Virus record (IMG/VR): IMGVR_UViG_3300031704_000002
Span: 1 to 61,150 of that record
Reading direction: 5' to 3' (one strand)
DNA length: 61,150 bases
Source of the DNA: a virus
Under the pieces are notes generated by a model. It searched no databases. It had not been told where the DNA came from and saw only the letters and a list, made by a program, of their open reading frames with translations. A program made the translations under genes and the position numbers. Each line of letters begins with the position of its first letter. Within the stretch, counting starts at the first letter, position 1. Positions 49,421 to 57,624 of the stretch are shown here, in pieces.

Positions 49421-49928
49421 TATAAGCTTCTTCTTCAATTTCATCAAGTGCCTTAGAGAGATCATAACGCAGGGCTTCTGCGCTAATGTATCCGTAGAGA
49501 CGTGCTACTTTGTCTGCAGCAAAGTCTTGAGACCAGTGGTTACCCTCTGCCATGATTGCCGCTCGTTCTTCAAACTGGTCACGACACATCATAATTTGTT
49601 CTTTTGTTTTAAGCTCTACTAAAGCCATAGGATTGTCCTTCCATTCGTTGCCATAAGTTTTCCCAAAGAAGAAAGCCCATTTATAAGGATCGTCTAATAC
49701 TTCACAAGAGCACCATTCCCAGTTAGAGATGTCGATATTATTGTAACGAGCATTCGATTCTATTAAAGACATATGCGCTCGCATATCAACCATAGTATAA
49801 CACCCATCTCTAATAAGCATGATGTAACCCTTTTGGGCACAGGGTCCACTCTCAATAAAGTGTAGGCTGTAATTTTCATCTACTAGGCTTAGATTACCGC
49901 TGTAGAACTCCATGAATCTTTCAGACAT
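49413..49928 (-). CDS. hypothetical protein (171 aa)
   Basis: MSERFMEFYSGNLSLVDENY then MVDMRAHMSLIESNARYNNI, WEWCSCEVLDDPYKWAFFFG. Mixed alpha/beta, acidic C terminus. Unknown; one gene after the SSB. Confidence 0.7.
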   Translation of the reverse strand: MSERFMEFYSGNLSLVDENYSLHFIESGPCAQKGYIMLIRDGCYTMVDMRAHMSLIESNARYNNIDISNWEWCSCEVLDDPYKWAFFFGKTYGNEWKDNPMALVELKTKEQIMMCRDQFEERAAIMAEGNHWSQDFAADKVARLYGYISAEALRYDLSKALDEIEEEAYNG

Positions 49929-49954
49929 ATTCTCAACCCTTTCAGTTGTTTGGG

Positions 49955-49977
49955 GAGGCTATTATAGCCCCCCCTTG
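49955..49977 (+). terminator. hairpin GGGGAGGCTATTATAGCCCCCC
   Basis: GGGG.GGCTA-TTATAGCC.CCCC stem with TTGTTTTTG after it on the plus strand. As transcripts here run left, it may act as an RNA stability element on the minus strand instead. Confidence 0.4.
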
Positions 49978-49987
49978 TTTTTGTTAT

Positions 49988-50083
49988 TTATACTTTCGAG
50001 CCGGTAAGCATTACACGACCTTCTAAACTAACCATGTAATCGGTCAAGCTGGGGGATAGACGCCACTCTTCGGTGGTATTCAT
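49988..50083 (-). CDS. very small ORF (31 aa)
   Basis: MNTTEEWRLSPSLTDYMVSL then EGRVMLTGSKV. Follows the SSB stop by 6 bp with AAGGG in range. Could be a real microprotein; low support. Confidence 0.35.
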   Translation of the reverse strand: MNTTEEWRLSPSLTDYMVSLEGRVMLTGSKV

Positions 50084-50089
50084 GGCCTA

Positions 50090-50737
50090 TCACCCTTGGT
50101 CAAAAGGGATTTCGTCATCAAGATCTTTTGGTGTAGTCTTTTTACTCTTTGGTGCTGCTCGACCCTTCTTTGGTTGGGCGTCAGCTTTCTCTAGTGCCTT
50201 AGAACCAACATCACCATCTTCGTCACCATCTGGATCAACAACCTTCATAGAGTTGACGTGCTCAAACTCTTCTTTAGGCCGAGGTACATAGCGGTGAAGC
50301 TCTTTAACAGAGAGACCAAGAAAGTAATGAACGTGTTTAGTCACACCATCGTGCGTGTATTCTCGTGTGAAGATACGAACATCACCAATCGATCCATTAC
50401 CAACGATCTTAGGATCGCTGAAGGCCTCTCCTGTATCACCGCGAAGGATCTCAGGCGGGCTGGATTCTTGGCCGTTTGCCTTAAACTGGTTACGACGAAG
50501 CTTCCAACGATAGAAAAGAATAGTCGACTCTTCATCGTCTTTGTCTTCTCGAACAGCTTTTACATGTTTAGTAGCGTTATACTCTTTACGCCACTTATTG
50601 GCCTCTGCCTTGTCCTCTGTTCGCAGTTCGACTTCCCAACCCATACGAGGATTACCATCGTTATCGTCTCCGATTTTGACAGGGTTGTTAGGGTCAGCCT
50701 TCAACCAGAAAATGGTAGCATCTTTGATAATTGCCAT
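50090..50737 (-). CDS. single-stranded DNA-binding protein (T7 gp2.5-like role)
   Basis: 215 residues. Beta-barrel style N-terminal domain (IFWLKADPNNPVKIGDDNDG, ILFYRWKLRRNQFKANGQES, VHYFLGLSVKELHRYVPR), then a Lys/Pro linker and the acidic tip DDEIPFDQG, the hallmark of SSBs that contact polymerase and helicase through the C terminus. Promoter at 50807. Confidence 0.8.
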   Translation of the reverse strand: MAIIKDATIFWLKADPNNPVKIGDDNDGNPRMGWEVELRTEDKAEANKWRKEYNATKHVKAVREDKDDEESTILFYRWKLRRNQFKANGQESSPPEILRGDTGEAFSDPKIVGNGSIGDVRIFTREYTHDGVTKHVHYFLGLSVKELHRYVPRPKEEFEHVNSMKVVDPDGDEDGDVGSKALEKADAQPKKGRAAPKSKKTTPKDLDDEIPFDQG

Positions 50738-50806
50738 GTTTTATTACATCCTGTGTTTCGAGAGCTTATAAATTTTGCTCTCTTATAGTGCGCACTTAGC
50801 GCTGTC

Positions 50807-50829
50807 CTCTTCTTTAACGTCACCTAATT
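50807..50829 (-). promoter_or_regulatory. SP6-like phage promoter
   Basis: Minus strand AATTAGGTGACGTTAAAGAA, about 70 bp upstream of the SSB gene. Confidence 0.82.
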
Positions 50830-51096
50830 TTATGTTACAGGCCAAGCAACTAGAATACGTCCTTCTCTTCTTTCTGGGTGTATGTAAGGTATAGCACCCC
50901 AGAAGAGTATATCACAAAATTCTGATCGCTCAAATGCTTTCAAAAGTTTAGCGTGCTGGTTAGCGGTTGTTAGTTCTACTGCAACATAGTCTTTTTTAGA
51001 GTGGGGAGGTAAAAAGAGTCCAACGTAGACTAGCTTAAGATCCTCGCATATTTCTTTCAGTTCGTCAAGTAGCTCATCTAATTCTTCTTTTCTCAT
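50830..51096 (-). CDS. hypothetical protein (88 aa)
   Basis: MRKEELDELLDELKEICEDL helix, then VELTTANQHAKLLKAFERSE and PYIHPERREGRILVAWPVT. Unknown; between the RNAP and SSB genes. Confidence 0.65.
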   Translation of the reverse strand: MRKEELDELLDELKEICEDLKLVYVGLFLPPHSKKDYVAVELTTANQHAKLLKAFERSEFCDILFWGAIPYIHPERREGRILVAWPVT

Positions 51097-51134
51097 CTTT
51101 TCCTTTCAACCAGTGCTGAGCGTCGTCAAACGGG

Positions 51135-51527
51135 TCAATGAAGACACTGCCTAACTGCAACTGTAGGCCACAATCCAAACGGAATTGCGACAAGTTTCTC
51201 TCTTGAGTCGGACTCTGGATCATAGGTGACCATCCCAACGATAGCTCCTTCAATATCAGCCCTCCCTATTACTTTGAACAGACAAACAGCATCTTTAGGT
51301 AAAGTACCTTGGAATGCACCCGGTGCTTTTATCCAGAACATCATACCCTTAAAAACTATGGTAGGCTCTACACAGGGATCTAGGCTGTAAATTGCTATTA
51401 TTTCAGACTCCAGTTCTTCAATGCGTTCAAGCAAAGCAATATGAATATAATCCGCACAACCAAGAGACCTTAACTTCTCAATTCGTTCTCTTGATATATT
51501 TACTTTTACTTTATTATGCAAAGGCAT
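51135..51527 (-). CDS. hypothetical protein (130 aa)
   Basis: VNISRERIEKLRSLGCADYI, helical N terminus, then beta-rich (PTIVFKGMMFWIKAPGAFQG). Overlaps the RNAP stop by 14 bp. Unknown. Confidence 0.65.
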   Translation of the reverse strand: MPLHNKVKVNISRERIEKLRSLGCADYIHIALLERIEELESEIIAIYSLDPCVEPTIVFKGMMFWIKAPGAFQGTLPKDAVCLFKVIGRADIEGAIVGMVTYDPESDSREKLVAIPFGLWPTVAVRQCLH

Positions 51528-52908
51528 AGTCTGATTCCTCTATTTTGCTAAGATCTAGTTTGCCTCTTTCTGGCATTAGATCTAAAGAGTTAAGTTCTTC
51601 TAAGATCTCTCTAAGAGGATCTATTTCATGTAGCCGTCTAAACGTTTTGCGTACCCTGTAGAAGAGATCTTCCATATGGGCGGCATGACAACCGAAAGAG
51701 TCATGTACCACAACAACTGAAAATGAGCAATCATGTACAGTATGGGCCAAGTGTGCAGCATCCAACGAATGTACGATGTTTGGTGCAGCCCCTGTTTTTT
51801 GCTTGCTTTCGTTAAGAGTACTCTCTTCCCAAACTTGAATTTGGACCCACAGAGTTTTGGGTCCATGTTGTAGGCGTACGCGTACAGCCTTTGCTTTTCG
51901 ATACTCTTGTACCACTGGAAACCCAGTAGTTGGTGTATGCCATGTGAGCGGCTTATTTTCTTCATTTGCTCTCTCCGCAAGGGTTTCAAACAGCCTGAGC
52001 ATTCTAGCTGGGCCTTTTAGTTCATCATAACAGGTACGATATACTAAGTCTCCTAACATTATACCCCAGAGATAGTCCTTGTCTCTCAGATAATCGCTAA
52101 TACCTCTGGTGTCCTCAATTACTTGTTGACCCATACCGTAGGGGGTACCGCCATAACCGAGTGTCATAGTATTTCTCTTGACGCTTGATCTCCTCTGTTT
52201 CTTAGTTAATTTGAGCCAATAGACAGGGAATAGCTTTTCTCTAAGATCCCTATTACTCTGTTTCCATTTCATAAGATTCTTATAGGCAATTTCCTTACGA
52301 TCTGACCCAAGAGGAGCTTCAGAGTACTTCTTTTGCAGCTCTATACCCTTACTTTGCACAGCACTAAATCTATTTACTACTTTCTTAGGTAGTTTGCTAC
52401 GCATGTCTTCTAACCTAGACCATACCTTATCAGCAATGAACATGTATACATCGCCGGGGGTAGCTTGAGGTACAAGATTGACAAGAGGCGCAACCTCTTC
52501 ATCACGGGACATAGCAGCAAGGTGTTGAACACCATTGTTACTACCGTCTATGAAGACCGGTAGGCAAGACGGGAAATCTTCTGATTCTTCACCTCGCTTT
52601 TCCCACGCAGTCAAGGCTTCAATTTCAAAGCAAGAGGCTAAGAAAGAGAAAGGTTTATCAGCTTTCATCCATCCACGATGAGAAAGCGGATCGCGCGCGT
52701 AATCTTTAATATAATGCAAGTTATCTTCTACCCACTCAACTCTTTCTTTTAGCGGTATCTTGTCTTCTCCCCATACATTTGCAGCATAGGTGCATAACCA
52801 CTTTTGGCCGTTAGGACCTAGCGGGACTGGTTCGTCCAGCATTAGGATACCGCGAGCGTTATCTGAAGACTGTTCATGTAAGAATGCCGTGTTGGGATAA
52901 ATCCTACC
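51514..52908 (-). CDS. T7-type RNA polymerase, exon 2
   Basis: 464 codons. Starts GRIYPNTAFLHEQ, the continuation of the MDWRGRVY element. Motif A LPVFIDGSNNGVQHLAAMSR (catalytic Asp), motif B RSSVKRNTMTLGYGGTPYGM (Lys and Tyr), motif C VVVVHDSFGCHAAHM (second catalytic Asp) and the C-terminal ESDYAFA matching T7 ESDFAFA. The ATG at 52911 is the last codon of the intron, not a true start. With exon 1 the protein is about 731 residues. Confidence 0.95.
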   Translation of the reverse strand, partial: GRIYPNTAFLHEQSSDNARGILMLDEPVPLGPNGQKWLCTYAANVWGEDKIPLKERVEWVEDNLHYIKDYARDPLSHRGWMKADKPFSFLASCFEIEALTAWEKRGEESEDFPSCLPVFIDGSNNGVQHLAAMSRDEEVAPLVNLVPQATPGDVYMFIADKVWSRLEDMRSKLPKKVVNRFSAVQSKGIELQKKYSEAPLGSDRKEIAYKNLMKWKQSNRDLREKLFPVYWLKLTKKQRRSSVKRNTMTLGYGGTPYGMGQQVIEDTRGISDYLRDKDYLWGIMLGDLVYRTCYDELKGPARMLRLFETLAERANEENKPLTWHTPTTGFPVVQEYRKAKAVRVRLQHGPKTLWVQIQVWEESTLNESKQKTGAAPNIVHSLDAAHLAHTVHDCSFSVVVVHDSFGCHAAHMEDLFYRVRKTFRRLHEIDPLREILEELNSLDLMPERGKLDLSKIEESDYAFA

Positions 52909-53629
52909 CATATTGTTCGCAGAAGATCGTTAGTCTTCTACCGTAACATGCGACCAAGTTTTTCCAGCCCTTATTTGTTTTATGCACCACTCCGTGACAT
53001 TAAACTTTTTTGCAAGAGCCTTCCTCCTCATATTAGGTCTCTTCTTTACTTCTATTACTTCTAGTTCTGTAAGTTTCCTCATTGGGTTTTTCCTTCCATT
53101 CATCCTGTAAGAATGAAGTTGATTGTGAGGAGGAGTACATCTTTCTAGATTACAAAGGCTGTTGTTGAGCGGGTTTCCGTCTATGTGGTTAACCTGTGTC
53201 AGGCTAGGCACCTTTAAGATAAAACTATCCGCAACAAGCTGATGAACTGTTTTTGTGCATCTCTTTGATTTATAACATAGAACTAAAGTCAGGTAACCTT
53301 TAGAGTTTTTAGTAGGCTTGAGATATCTACCTTTTCTTAACGCCATAGTTCCACTGAAGGGAACAAGAGTATCTAAACGACGTACTTCTCCTTTATTAGA
53401 TACTTGGTATACGGTTTCAAAGCCTTTAATATCTTTCCATATTCGCATGTTCTGCTCCTTATTACTAAGAAGATCGGACTATATCATACCTATACTAGGC
53501 CTCTGCGCTTCGAGCCACTTGGCTCTACATAATAGTCTCTACACCTTCTAATTAAAAATTAGCTTGGCTCGGTATTGTCACATTGGATGTTTACCGAATT
53601 CACAGAGTTTTACTTCCGCCATAGGATTA
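52909..53629 (-). mobile_element. group I intron in the RNA polymerase gene
   Basis: 721 nt between the codons for FDFR and GRIYP. Exon 1 ends ACTTCCGT; the intron segment GCGGAAGT 10 bases in pairs with all eight bases including a U-G at the splice site, the P1 helix of group I introns. The last intron base is G before GGT, as required. Joining restores YNFDFRGRIYP, matching T7 YNMDWRGRVYA. An HNH gene lies inside. Confidence 0.88.
52930..53448 (-). CDS. intron-encoded HNH homing endonuclease
   Basis: 172 residues: NUMOD4-type start WKDIKGFETVYQVSNKGEVR, then HNH core TVHQLVADSFILKVPSLTQV, NHIDGNPLNNSLCNLERCTP, and a C-terminal HTH (TELEVIEVKKRPNMRRKALA). Cuts intron-less alleles so that the intron is copied in. 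All of it lies within the intron. Confidence 0.92.
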   Translation of the reverse strand: MRIWKDIKGFETVYQVSNKGEVRRLDTLVPFSGTMALRKGRYLKPTKNSKGYLTLVLCYKSKRCTKTVHQLVADSFILKVPSLTQVNHIDGNPLNNSLCNLERCTPPHNQLHSYRMNGRKNPMRKLTELEVIEVKKRPNMRRKALAKKFNVTEWCIKQIRAGKTWSHVTVED

Positions 53630-54430
53630 ACGGAAGTCGAAGTTATATAAGTGGTAGAAAGTTTTATCGAGGTGGAGATTTGCAAGCTTTTGGACGGCTT
53701 CCGCTTCTATTAGCATAGACCGTCTTTTCTTGTTGTCGACCTCTTTATAATATTTGAACGGAGACTCACTATAGTCTTCGGATTTTTCCATGAAGTGTTC
53801 ATAGACTGCAAAGACATCCTTGTTGATCCTCCATCCAGTGCTGCTTAGTTTATTTAGAACATAGAAAAGCACTTCCATTTCTTCGCTGGGTCTTTTAAAT
53901 GGGTCAAGTTGCATGGCAGACCCTCTTTTAACAATTGGTGTGCCAGTAGTTGAATGATATGGATATCCCTTGACCCAAGGTGCTGGGACGATATTGACAG
54001 GAAACATGTCACAATTGTCCATATCAATTGTATCAATCAGAGTCTTGAGACGTTTCCAATCTTCTGCTACAATAACATAGGCTCTGTGCTTAGAGACCTT
54101 TGTATTTCGATTTGTCTTTTCTTTTGTGTAAGAAATCAAGCCAATGTCTATGAAACTTATTACAATAAACCACCCAGCATGGATTTCCATAATAGAGTCT
54201 TGTGGTAGCTTGTTCTTTTGTCTTAGCCTACGACCAATAGAAGCAGATAGCTCTACCAGCGTTCCTCTTCGCTCAATTGCTCTCAGAACATGGGGGTAAC
54301 TGAAGGCGATAAGGTTTTCCGCAGATAGTTTCTCTTCCGTGAGCCAGTAGGCACCATTTCTGGTGTCAAGATTTTCAAGACGGTAACTTAGGTCTTGTTC
54401 GAGGGCTTCTAGAGTTTCTGATGCTTCCAC
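53630..54430 (-). CDS. T7-type RNA polymerase, exon 1
   Basis: 267 codons ending FYHLYNFDFR, matching the T7 stretch before its GRVYA. The N-terminal part is about 150 residues shorter than in T7 RNAP, whose promoter-binding N domain is larger. The frame stops 1 codon into the intron. Preceded by a DNA-binding protein gene and early genes; expected to be made by host polymerase and to read the SP6-like promoters. Confidence 0.92.
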
Positions 54431-54446
54431 ACCGCCTCCTGTTATC

Positions 54447-54980
54447 TTACTTATGGAAGTAGTTATGAGTGTTATCGTAAACTTTTAACCAGTTATAAAT
54501 AGAATCCTTACTACATCCAAACTTTTCTGCGGCTTTAGTAGGACCTACTTTAATAGCCTCTTGACATGCTCTCATACGAAAGGAATCATCGTAGTCTCCG
54601 ACGACCTGAAGGATATCTCCAGTTTTACCGAAAGTTGGTTCCCTTAGCCTTGTAGTTCTCCAAGCAGTAGATTTCGAAACCCCGTAACGAGCTGCAGTCC
54701 TAGAGATAGAGAAACTAAGGGGCTGATCGTTCTTGATTATGTTTTGGTTATTTCCCCAACCAGAGAAGTTAAACCTAAGGTTTACCGATCCTTTAGTCTG
54801 GTCCTGCGTCTTGGCCTTACCAGAACATGCTTTTGAAGATTTCTTCGACTGGCCTTTCACTATCACTGTTTTCGTAGGTGTGTGACAGTTTGTCGTTGAT
54901 GAGTCCAACGACGACTGGGAACTGAGCGTTTTGTTTTGTGACTTCTGCCTTGCTGGCTTCAACTTTTCTAGTAGGCTCAT
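54447..54980 (-). CDS. HTH DNA-binding protein (177 aa)
   Basis: Residues about 90-115 (ISRTAARYGVSKSTAWRTTR) and 140-165 (QEAIKVGPTKAAEKFGCSKD) are helix-turn-helix segments as in transposase-type or Psq-like domains. The first about 60 residues are low complexity Ser/Thr/Lys and overlap the next gene out of frame by 164 bp, so the start may be further down. Possible early regulator. Confidence 0.65.
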   Translation of the reverse strand: MSLLEKLKPARQKSQNKTLSSQSSLDSSTTNCHTPTKTVIVKGQSKKSSKACSGKAKTQDQTKGSVNLRFNFSGWGNNQNIIKNDQPLSFSISRTAARYGVSKSTAWRTTRLREPTFGKTGDILQVVGDYDDSFRMRACQEAIKVGPTKAAEKFGCSKDSIYNWLKVYDNTHNYFHK

Positions 54981-55092
54981 AAGGAATTACTCCATTCTTA
55001 ATAAATTCTTTATTGATTTCTTCAAGTTGATTTTCTCCAAGAAACATTTCATAACCGTTTCTAAGCGTAATTACTTGATATTCGTTTTTCAT
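54817..55092 (-). CDS. hypothetical protein (91 aa)
   Basis: MKNEYQVITLRNGYEMFLGE, NQLEEINKEFIKNGVIPYEP, then VVVGLINDKLSHTYENSDSE. Good composition throughout the overlap with the HTH gene. Unknown. Confidence 0.6.
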   Translation of the reverse strand: MKNEYQVITLRNGYEMFLGENQLEEINKEFIKNGVIPYEPTRKVEASKAEVTKQNAQFPVVVGLINDKLSHTYENSDSERPVEEIFKSMFW

Positions 55093-55117
55093 AGCTTACC
55101 CTTTCAGATAGTTTCTC

Positions 55118-55300
55118 TTAGAACCTTGGACCGAAGCCGTCTTTGTTAGATAGTATTAATAAGAACACTAGCACTAGGCCTGAAACAACGCTAGCTAGTC
55201 CAAATGTGGGGTAATCAATCCACCAAGGTGCATCGAAGTACCATACTATGGTGTAGACGACCCAAGATAATATGACGGGAATCCAGTAGAATATAATCAT
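55118..55300 (-). CDS. two-span membrane protein (60 aa)
   Basis: IIFYWIPVILSWVVYTIVWY and TFGLASVVSGLVLVFLLILS are membrane spans. Overlaps the HD gene stop. Unknown. Confidence 0.65.
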   Translation of the reverse strand: MIIFYWIPVILSWVVYTIVWYFDAPWWIDYPTFGLASVVSGLVLVFLLILSNKDGFGPRF

Positions 55301-55911
55301 ACTCGATACGCCTCCGATTGCATTTCCATATCACTTGTCTTTGGGTTTGATCCGAGGTCATAGTTTGATCCGTAGAATCGGAAAGCTCGTACGATCAAAA
55401 GACCCACGTCTTGACGAACACCAAGTTTAGATGCCTGACTAAGGATGCCAGCAATCAGAGTTAGCTCTTGATCCATGCGTTCTGGTTTTATAGAAGCTTG
55501 AAAAAGAAGGCTATCAAGTTGATCCAACATTCTGACAATATCTTTCTGGCGGTCTGTAACTGCTGCGGGGTAAGTAAAGCTCCTTGAACAATGGAATTCA
55601 AACCTCTTCATTTCATTAGATTCTAGATTGTCAAGAGCTTTCTTTAGTTCAGGAGATTTGTTTTTAGCATGATGAGGTGAGTCACCTGCTGCAAACTCTG
55701 GTGCATCATGCATAATGATATACAAAACTGTTTGTAGGTCAACTTCTTTTTTAAAAAGAGACAAAAGCAGCTTCACCATACGAGCAGAATGTGCGTCTGT
55801 GAGATCTGCCGAGTTTCTGAGGCTATGCTCATGGTGTGAGTGATAACGATTTACGAAACCAGATCGCCACAACGTGAACGTTTCTACTGCGTTTTCAATT
55901 TCTTTAGACAC
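55297..55911 (-). CDS. HD-domain phosphohydrolase (YfbR-like)
   Basis: 204 residues. NSADLTDAHSARMVKLLLSL and LYIIMHDAPEFAAGDSPHHA supply the His, His-Asp and Asp of an HD nucleotidase; VRMLDQLDSLLFQASIKPER is the late Asp helix. Related proteins act on dNMPs or similar, which would serve nucleotide supply. Confidence 0.82.
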   Translation of the reverse strand: MSKEIENAVETFTLWRSGFVNRYHSHHEHSLRNSADLTDAHSARMVKLLLSLFKKEVDLQTVLYIIMHDAPEFAAGDSPHHAKNKSPELKKALDNLESNEMKRFEFHCSRSFTYPAAVTDRQKDIVRMLDQLDSLLFQASIKPERMDQELTLIAGILSQASKLGVRQDVGLLIVRAFRFYGSNYDLGSNPKTSDMEMQSEAYRV

Positions 55912-56092
55912 TGTGTGTAATCCTCATACGCTTGATTGGTTTATTAAGATAGGCGCGACATTCAAAGAATTCAAGGGGATTTACCCCGCCATTTGGGCGA
56001 ACTTTCATAATGTATTTAGCGACTTTACGCTCAAGACTTTCGGTGTTTGTAGCAGTAATCTCCTTAGTTTTCAGGATTTTGTTATTTGTCAT
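55904..56092 (-). CDS. hypothetical protein (62 aa)
   Basis: MTNNKILKTKEITATNTESL then PNGGVNPLEFFECRAYLNKP. Overlaps the HD gene by 8 bp. Unknown. Confidence 0.6.
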   Translation of the reverse strand: MTNNKILKTKEITATNTESLERKVAKYIMKVRPNGGVNPLEFFECRAYLNKPIKRMRITHSV

Positions 56093-56125
56093 TATTTGCC
56101 TCTTGAAAAAAAATTAGGTATTTAC

Positions 56126-56147
56126 CCCCCGCCCCGAAGGGCGAGGG
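56126..56147 (-). terminator. intrinsic terminator-like hairpin
   Basis: Minus strand CCTCGCCC-TTC-GGGGCGGGG stem, then TAAATACCTAATTTTTTTTC. Would limit transcription from the small-gene operon to the HD operon. Confidence 0.5.
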
Positions 56148-56265
56148 GAAAGAGACATCACTCACATTACCAGATTTGCACGGTTTTATTAGGATTCTTG
56201 GCACATTTGTGCTAGATAGTTGTAGGTGTGGTTACGATCAAACTTCCCGATAGACACGTCATAAC

Positions 56266-56601
56266 TTATTTTAGCATCTTTTCGTTGATTTGACACAGAT
56301 AGCCATAACCAAACCCTATTGGGATAGTACACATCCTTTTTAGGATTCCAGCGTCTTCGAGAGCTTTAGCAACGCCCTCGTTTTCTGAATATTCTTTAAC
56401 TAGGGCAAAAGAGCTACGCAGGGGTTTGGGAACAGCTTTTTCCATAACACCAGCTACAAAGGCTGTAGGCCTAGACCACAGTTCTCCGTCTTTGGAGATA
56501 TGAATAGCTAATGAGCCATCTTCATATGTCTCAGAAACATCAACATCATACTCTCCTTTGGGAATATATTTGCTATGCAGGAACGCCTTTATTTTTGCCA
56601 T
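56266..56601 (-). CDS. hypothetical protein (111 aa)
   Basis: Start at MAKIKAFLHSKYIPKGEYDV (GGAGG upstream). SYETYEDGSLAIHISKDGEL-type strand pairs, then a helical end. Unknown. Confidence 0.65.
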   Translation of the reverse strand: MAKIKAFLHSKYIPKGEYDVDVSETYEDGSLAIHISKDGELWSRPTAFVAGVMEKAVPKPLRSSFALVKEYSENEGVAKALEDAGILKRMCTIPIGFGYGYLCQINEKMLK

Positions 56602-56602
56602 G

Positions 56603-56722
56603 TCATCCTCCGATTCCATGAGTGATGTAAAAACCTGCAATAAGCAGGGTGAATAGGGCGCTTACACCCAGTAGATCTACTAAGAAGTTCCGCATCGGAG
56701 TTTCCATCTTGGATTGTTTCAT
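56603..56722 (-). CDS. small membrane protein (39 aa)
   Basis: MKQSKMETPMRNFLVDLLGV then SALFTLLIAGFYITHGIGG, one span. Its stop overlaps the SD of the next gene. An overlapping GTG-start frame (68 aa) is judged less likely. Confidence 0.55.
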   Translation of the reverse strand: MKQSKMETPMRNFLVDLLGVSALFTLLIAGFYITHGIGG

Positions 56723-56843
56723 TGAATTTTTCTCTGTGCCCGTAAAGAACGGAAACAGCGTTATCTCTATAGCGTCGGTAGGGTGATTGTTCCACCCTCT
56801 TACATCCTATTCACGGTCTCTATGGTGGGAGTTGTTATCCGTA

Positions 56844-57056
56844 TCACGCTATTTGGATATCTTGTATTCCTACACAAGCCTTTAACATGACTTGCAGCAT
56901 CTTAAACAGTCGGGGGCCGATATGGATAACCAGTAGACCGATTCCCTTCCTGATAAGACGTTTAAGGAATTTCTCTAGGGAAGGCCAGACATACTTGAAG
57001 AACAAGTACTCAACAGCTTTCTCTATCAAAACTACAAGACACCCGAAGAAGCTCAT
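56844..57056 (-). CDS. small hydrophobic/basic protein (70 aa)
   Basis: MSFFGCLVVLIEKAVEYLFF, FLKRLIRKGIGLLVIHIGPR: amphipathic helices rather than a clear span. Early region; possibly membrane-active. Confidence 0.6.
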   Translation of the reverse strand: MSFFGCLVVLIEKAVEYLFFKYVWPSLEKFLKRLIRKGIGLLVIHIGPRLFKMLQVMLKACVGIQDIQIA

Positions 57057-57101
57057 TAGCTTAACCTCGGGTGTCTGTCAGAGTTTCCTTCATTGAACCT
57101 C

Positions 57102-57221
57102 TTACTTCTTTGCGCAGATTACCTCTGACACCACTAGCGCGATGGTATAGACAGCTACAATGACTGATGCAGCCATAATAGTGACTATGATTGTACAGAG
57201 GGTTGAAATGAAATTTATCAT
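57102..57221 (-). CDS. small membrane protein (39 aa)
   Basis: MINFISTLCTIIVTIMAASV then IVAVYTIALVVSEVICAKK, one or two spans. ATG at 57221 overlaps the upstream stop with AAGGTGG nearby. Confidence 0.65.
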   Translation of the reverse strand: MINFISTLCTIIVTIMAASVIVAVYTIALVVSEVICAKK

Positions 57222-57613
57222 GCCAAGACCACCTTGACAAGAAGTTTGCTCGTTTCCCATGCTGTGATCAAGATCGACATGGGGAAGATCAGCGGCATCA
57301 TCATTAGAAACACAGTCAAAACTGCAAAACCGTTTCCAGCCCAAGTAGCAAGCCCGTGAAGAGAGGGATGCTCGATGTGGACGTCATAGAGACGAGTGAT
57401 GAAACACAAGCTGAGAGTCACAACGGTTGCAACAGCCAGAGCTAGAGCCGAGCTAGCCACGCTGGCAAAGATATCAAAAGCCATTACAACCGAGAGGTAG
57501 ACTGCAACCCCCATAACACAGGCCACAGAGATTGCCATAGCTGCACGAGCAGCAGGCTTACGGCGAAGAGTGTTCCACTTGTTGCGGAACCAGAGTTTGA
57601 TACGATTAATCAT
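57218..57613 (-). CDS. multi-span membrane protein (131 aa)
   Basis: Basic N terminus (RIKLWFRNKWNTLRRKPAAR) and three to four spans (AISVACVMGVAVYLSVVMAF, ALALAVATVVTLSLCF, AVLTVFLMMMPLIFPMSILI). Early gene, unknown. Confidence 0.7.
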   Translation of the reverse strand: MINRIKLWFRNKWNTLRRKPAARAAMAISVACVMGVAVYLSVVMAFDIFASVASSALALAVATVVTLSLCFITRLYDVHIEHPSLHGLATWAGNGFAVLTVFLMMMPLIFPMSILITAWETSKLLVKVVLA

Positions 57614-57624
57614 TGTTGTGTCCT

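Noticed and set aside
56589-56795. GTG-start frame of 68 codons
   Set aside because: Overlaps the 39-residue membrane protein, and its second half looks like out-of-frame translation of that gene.
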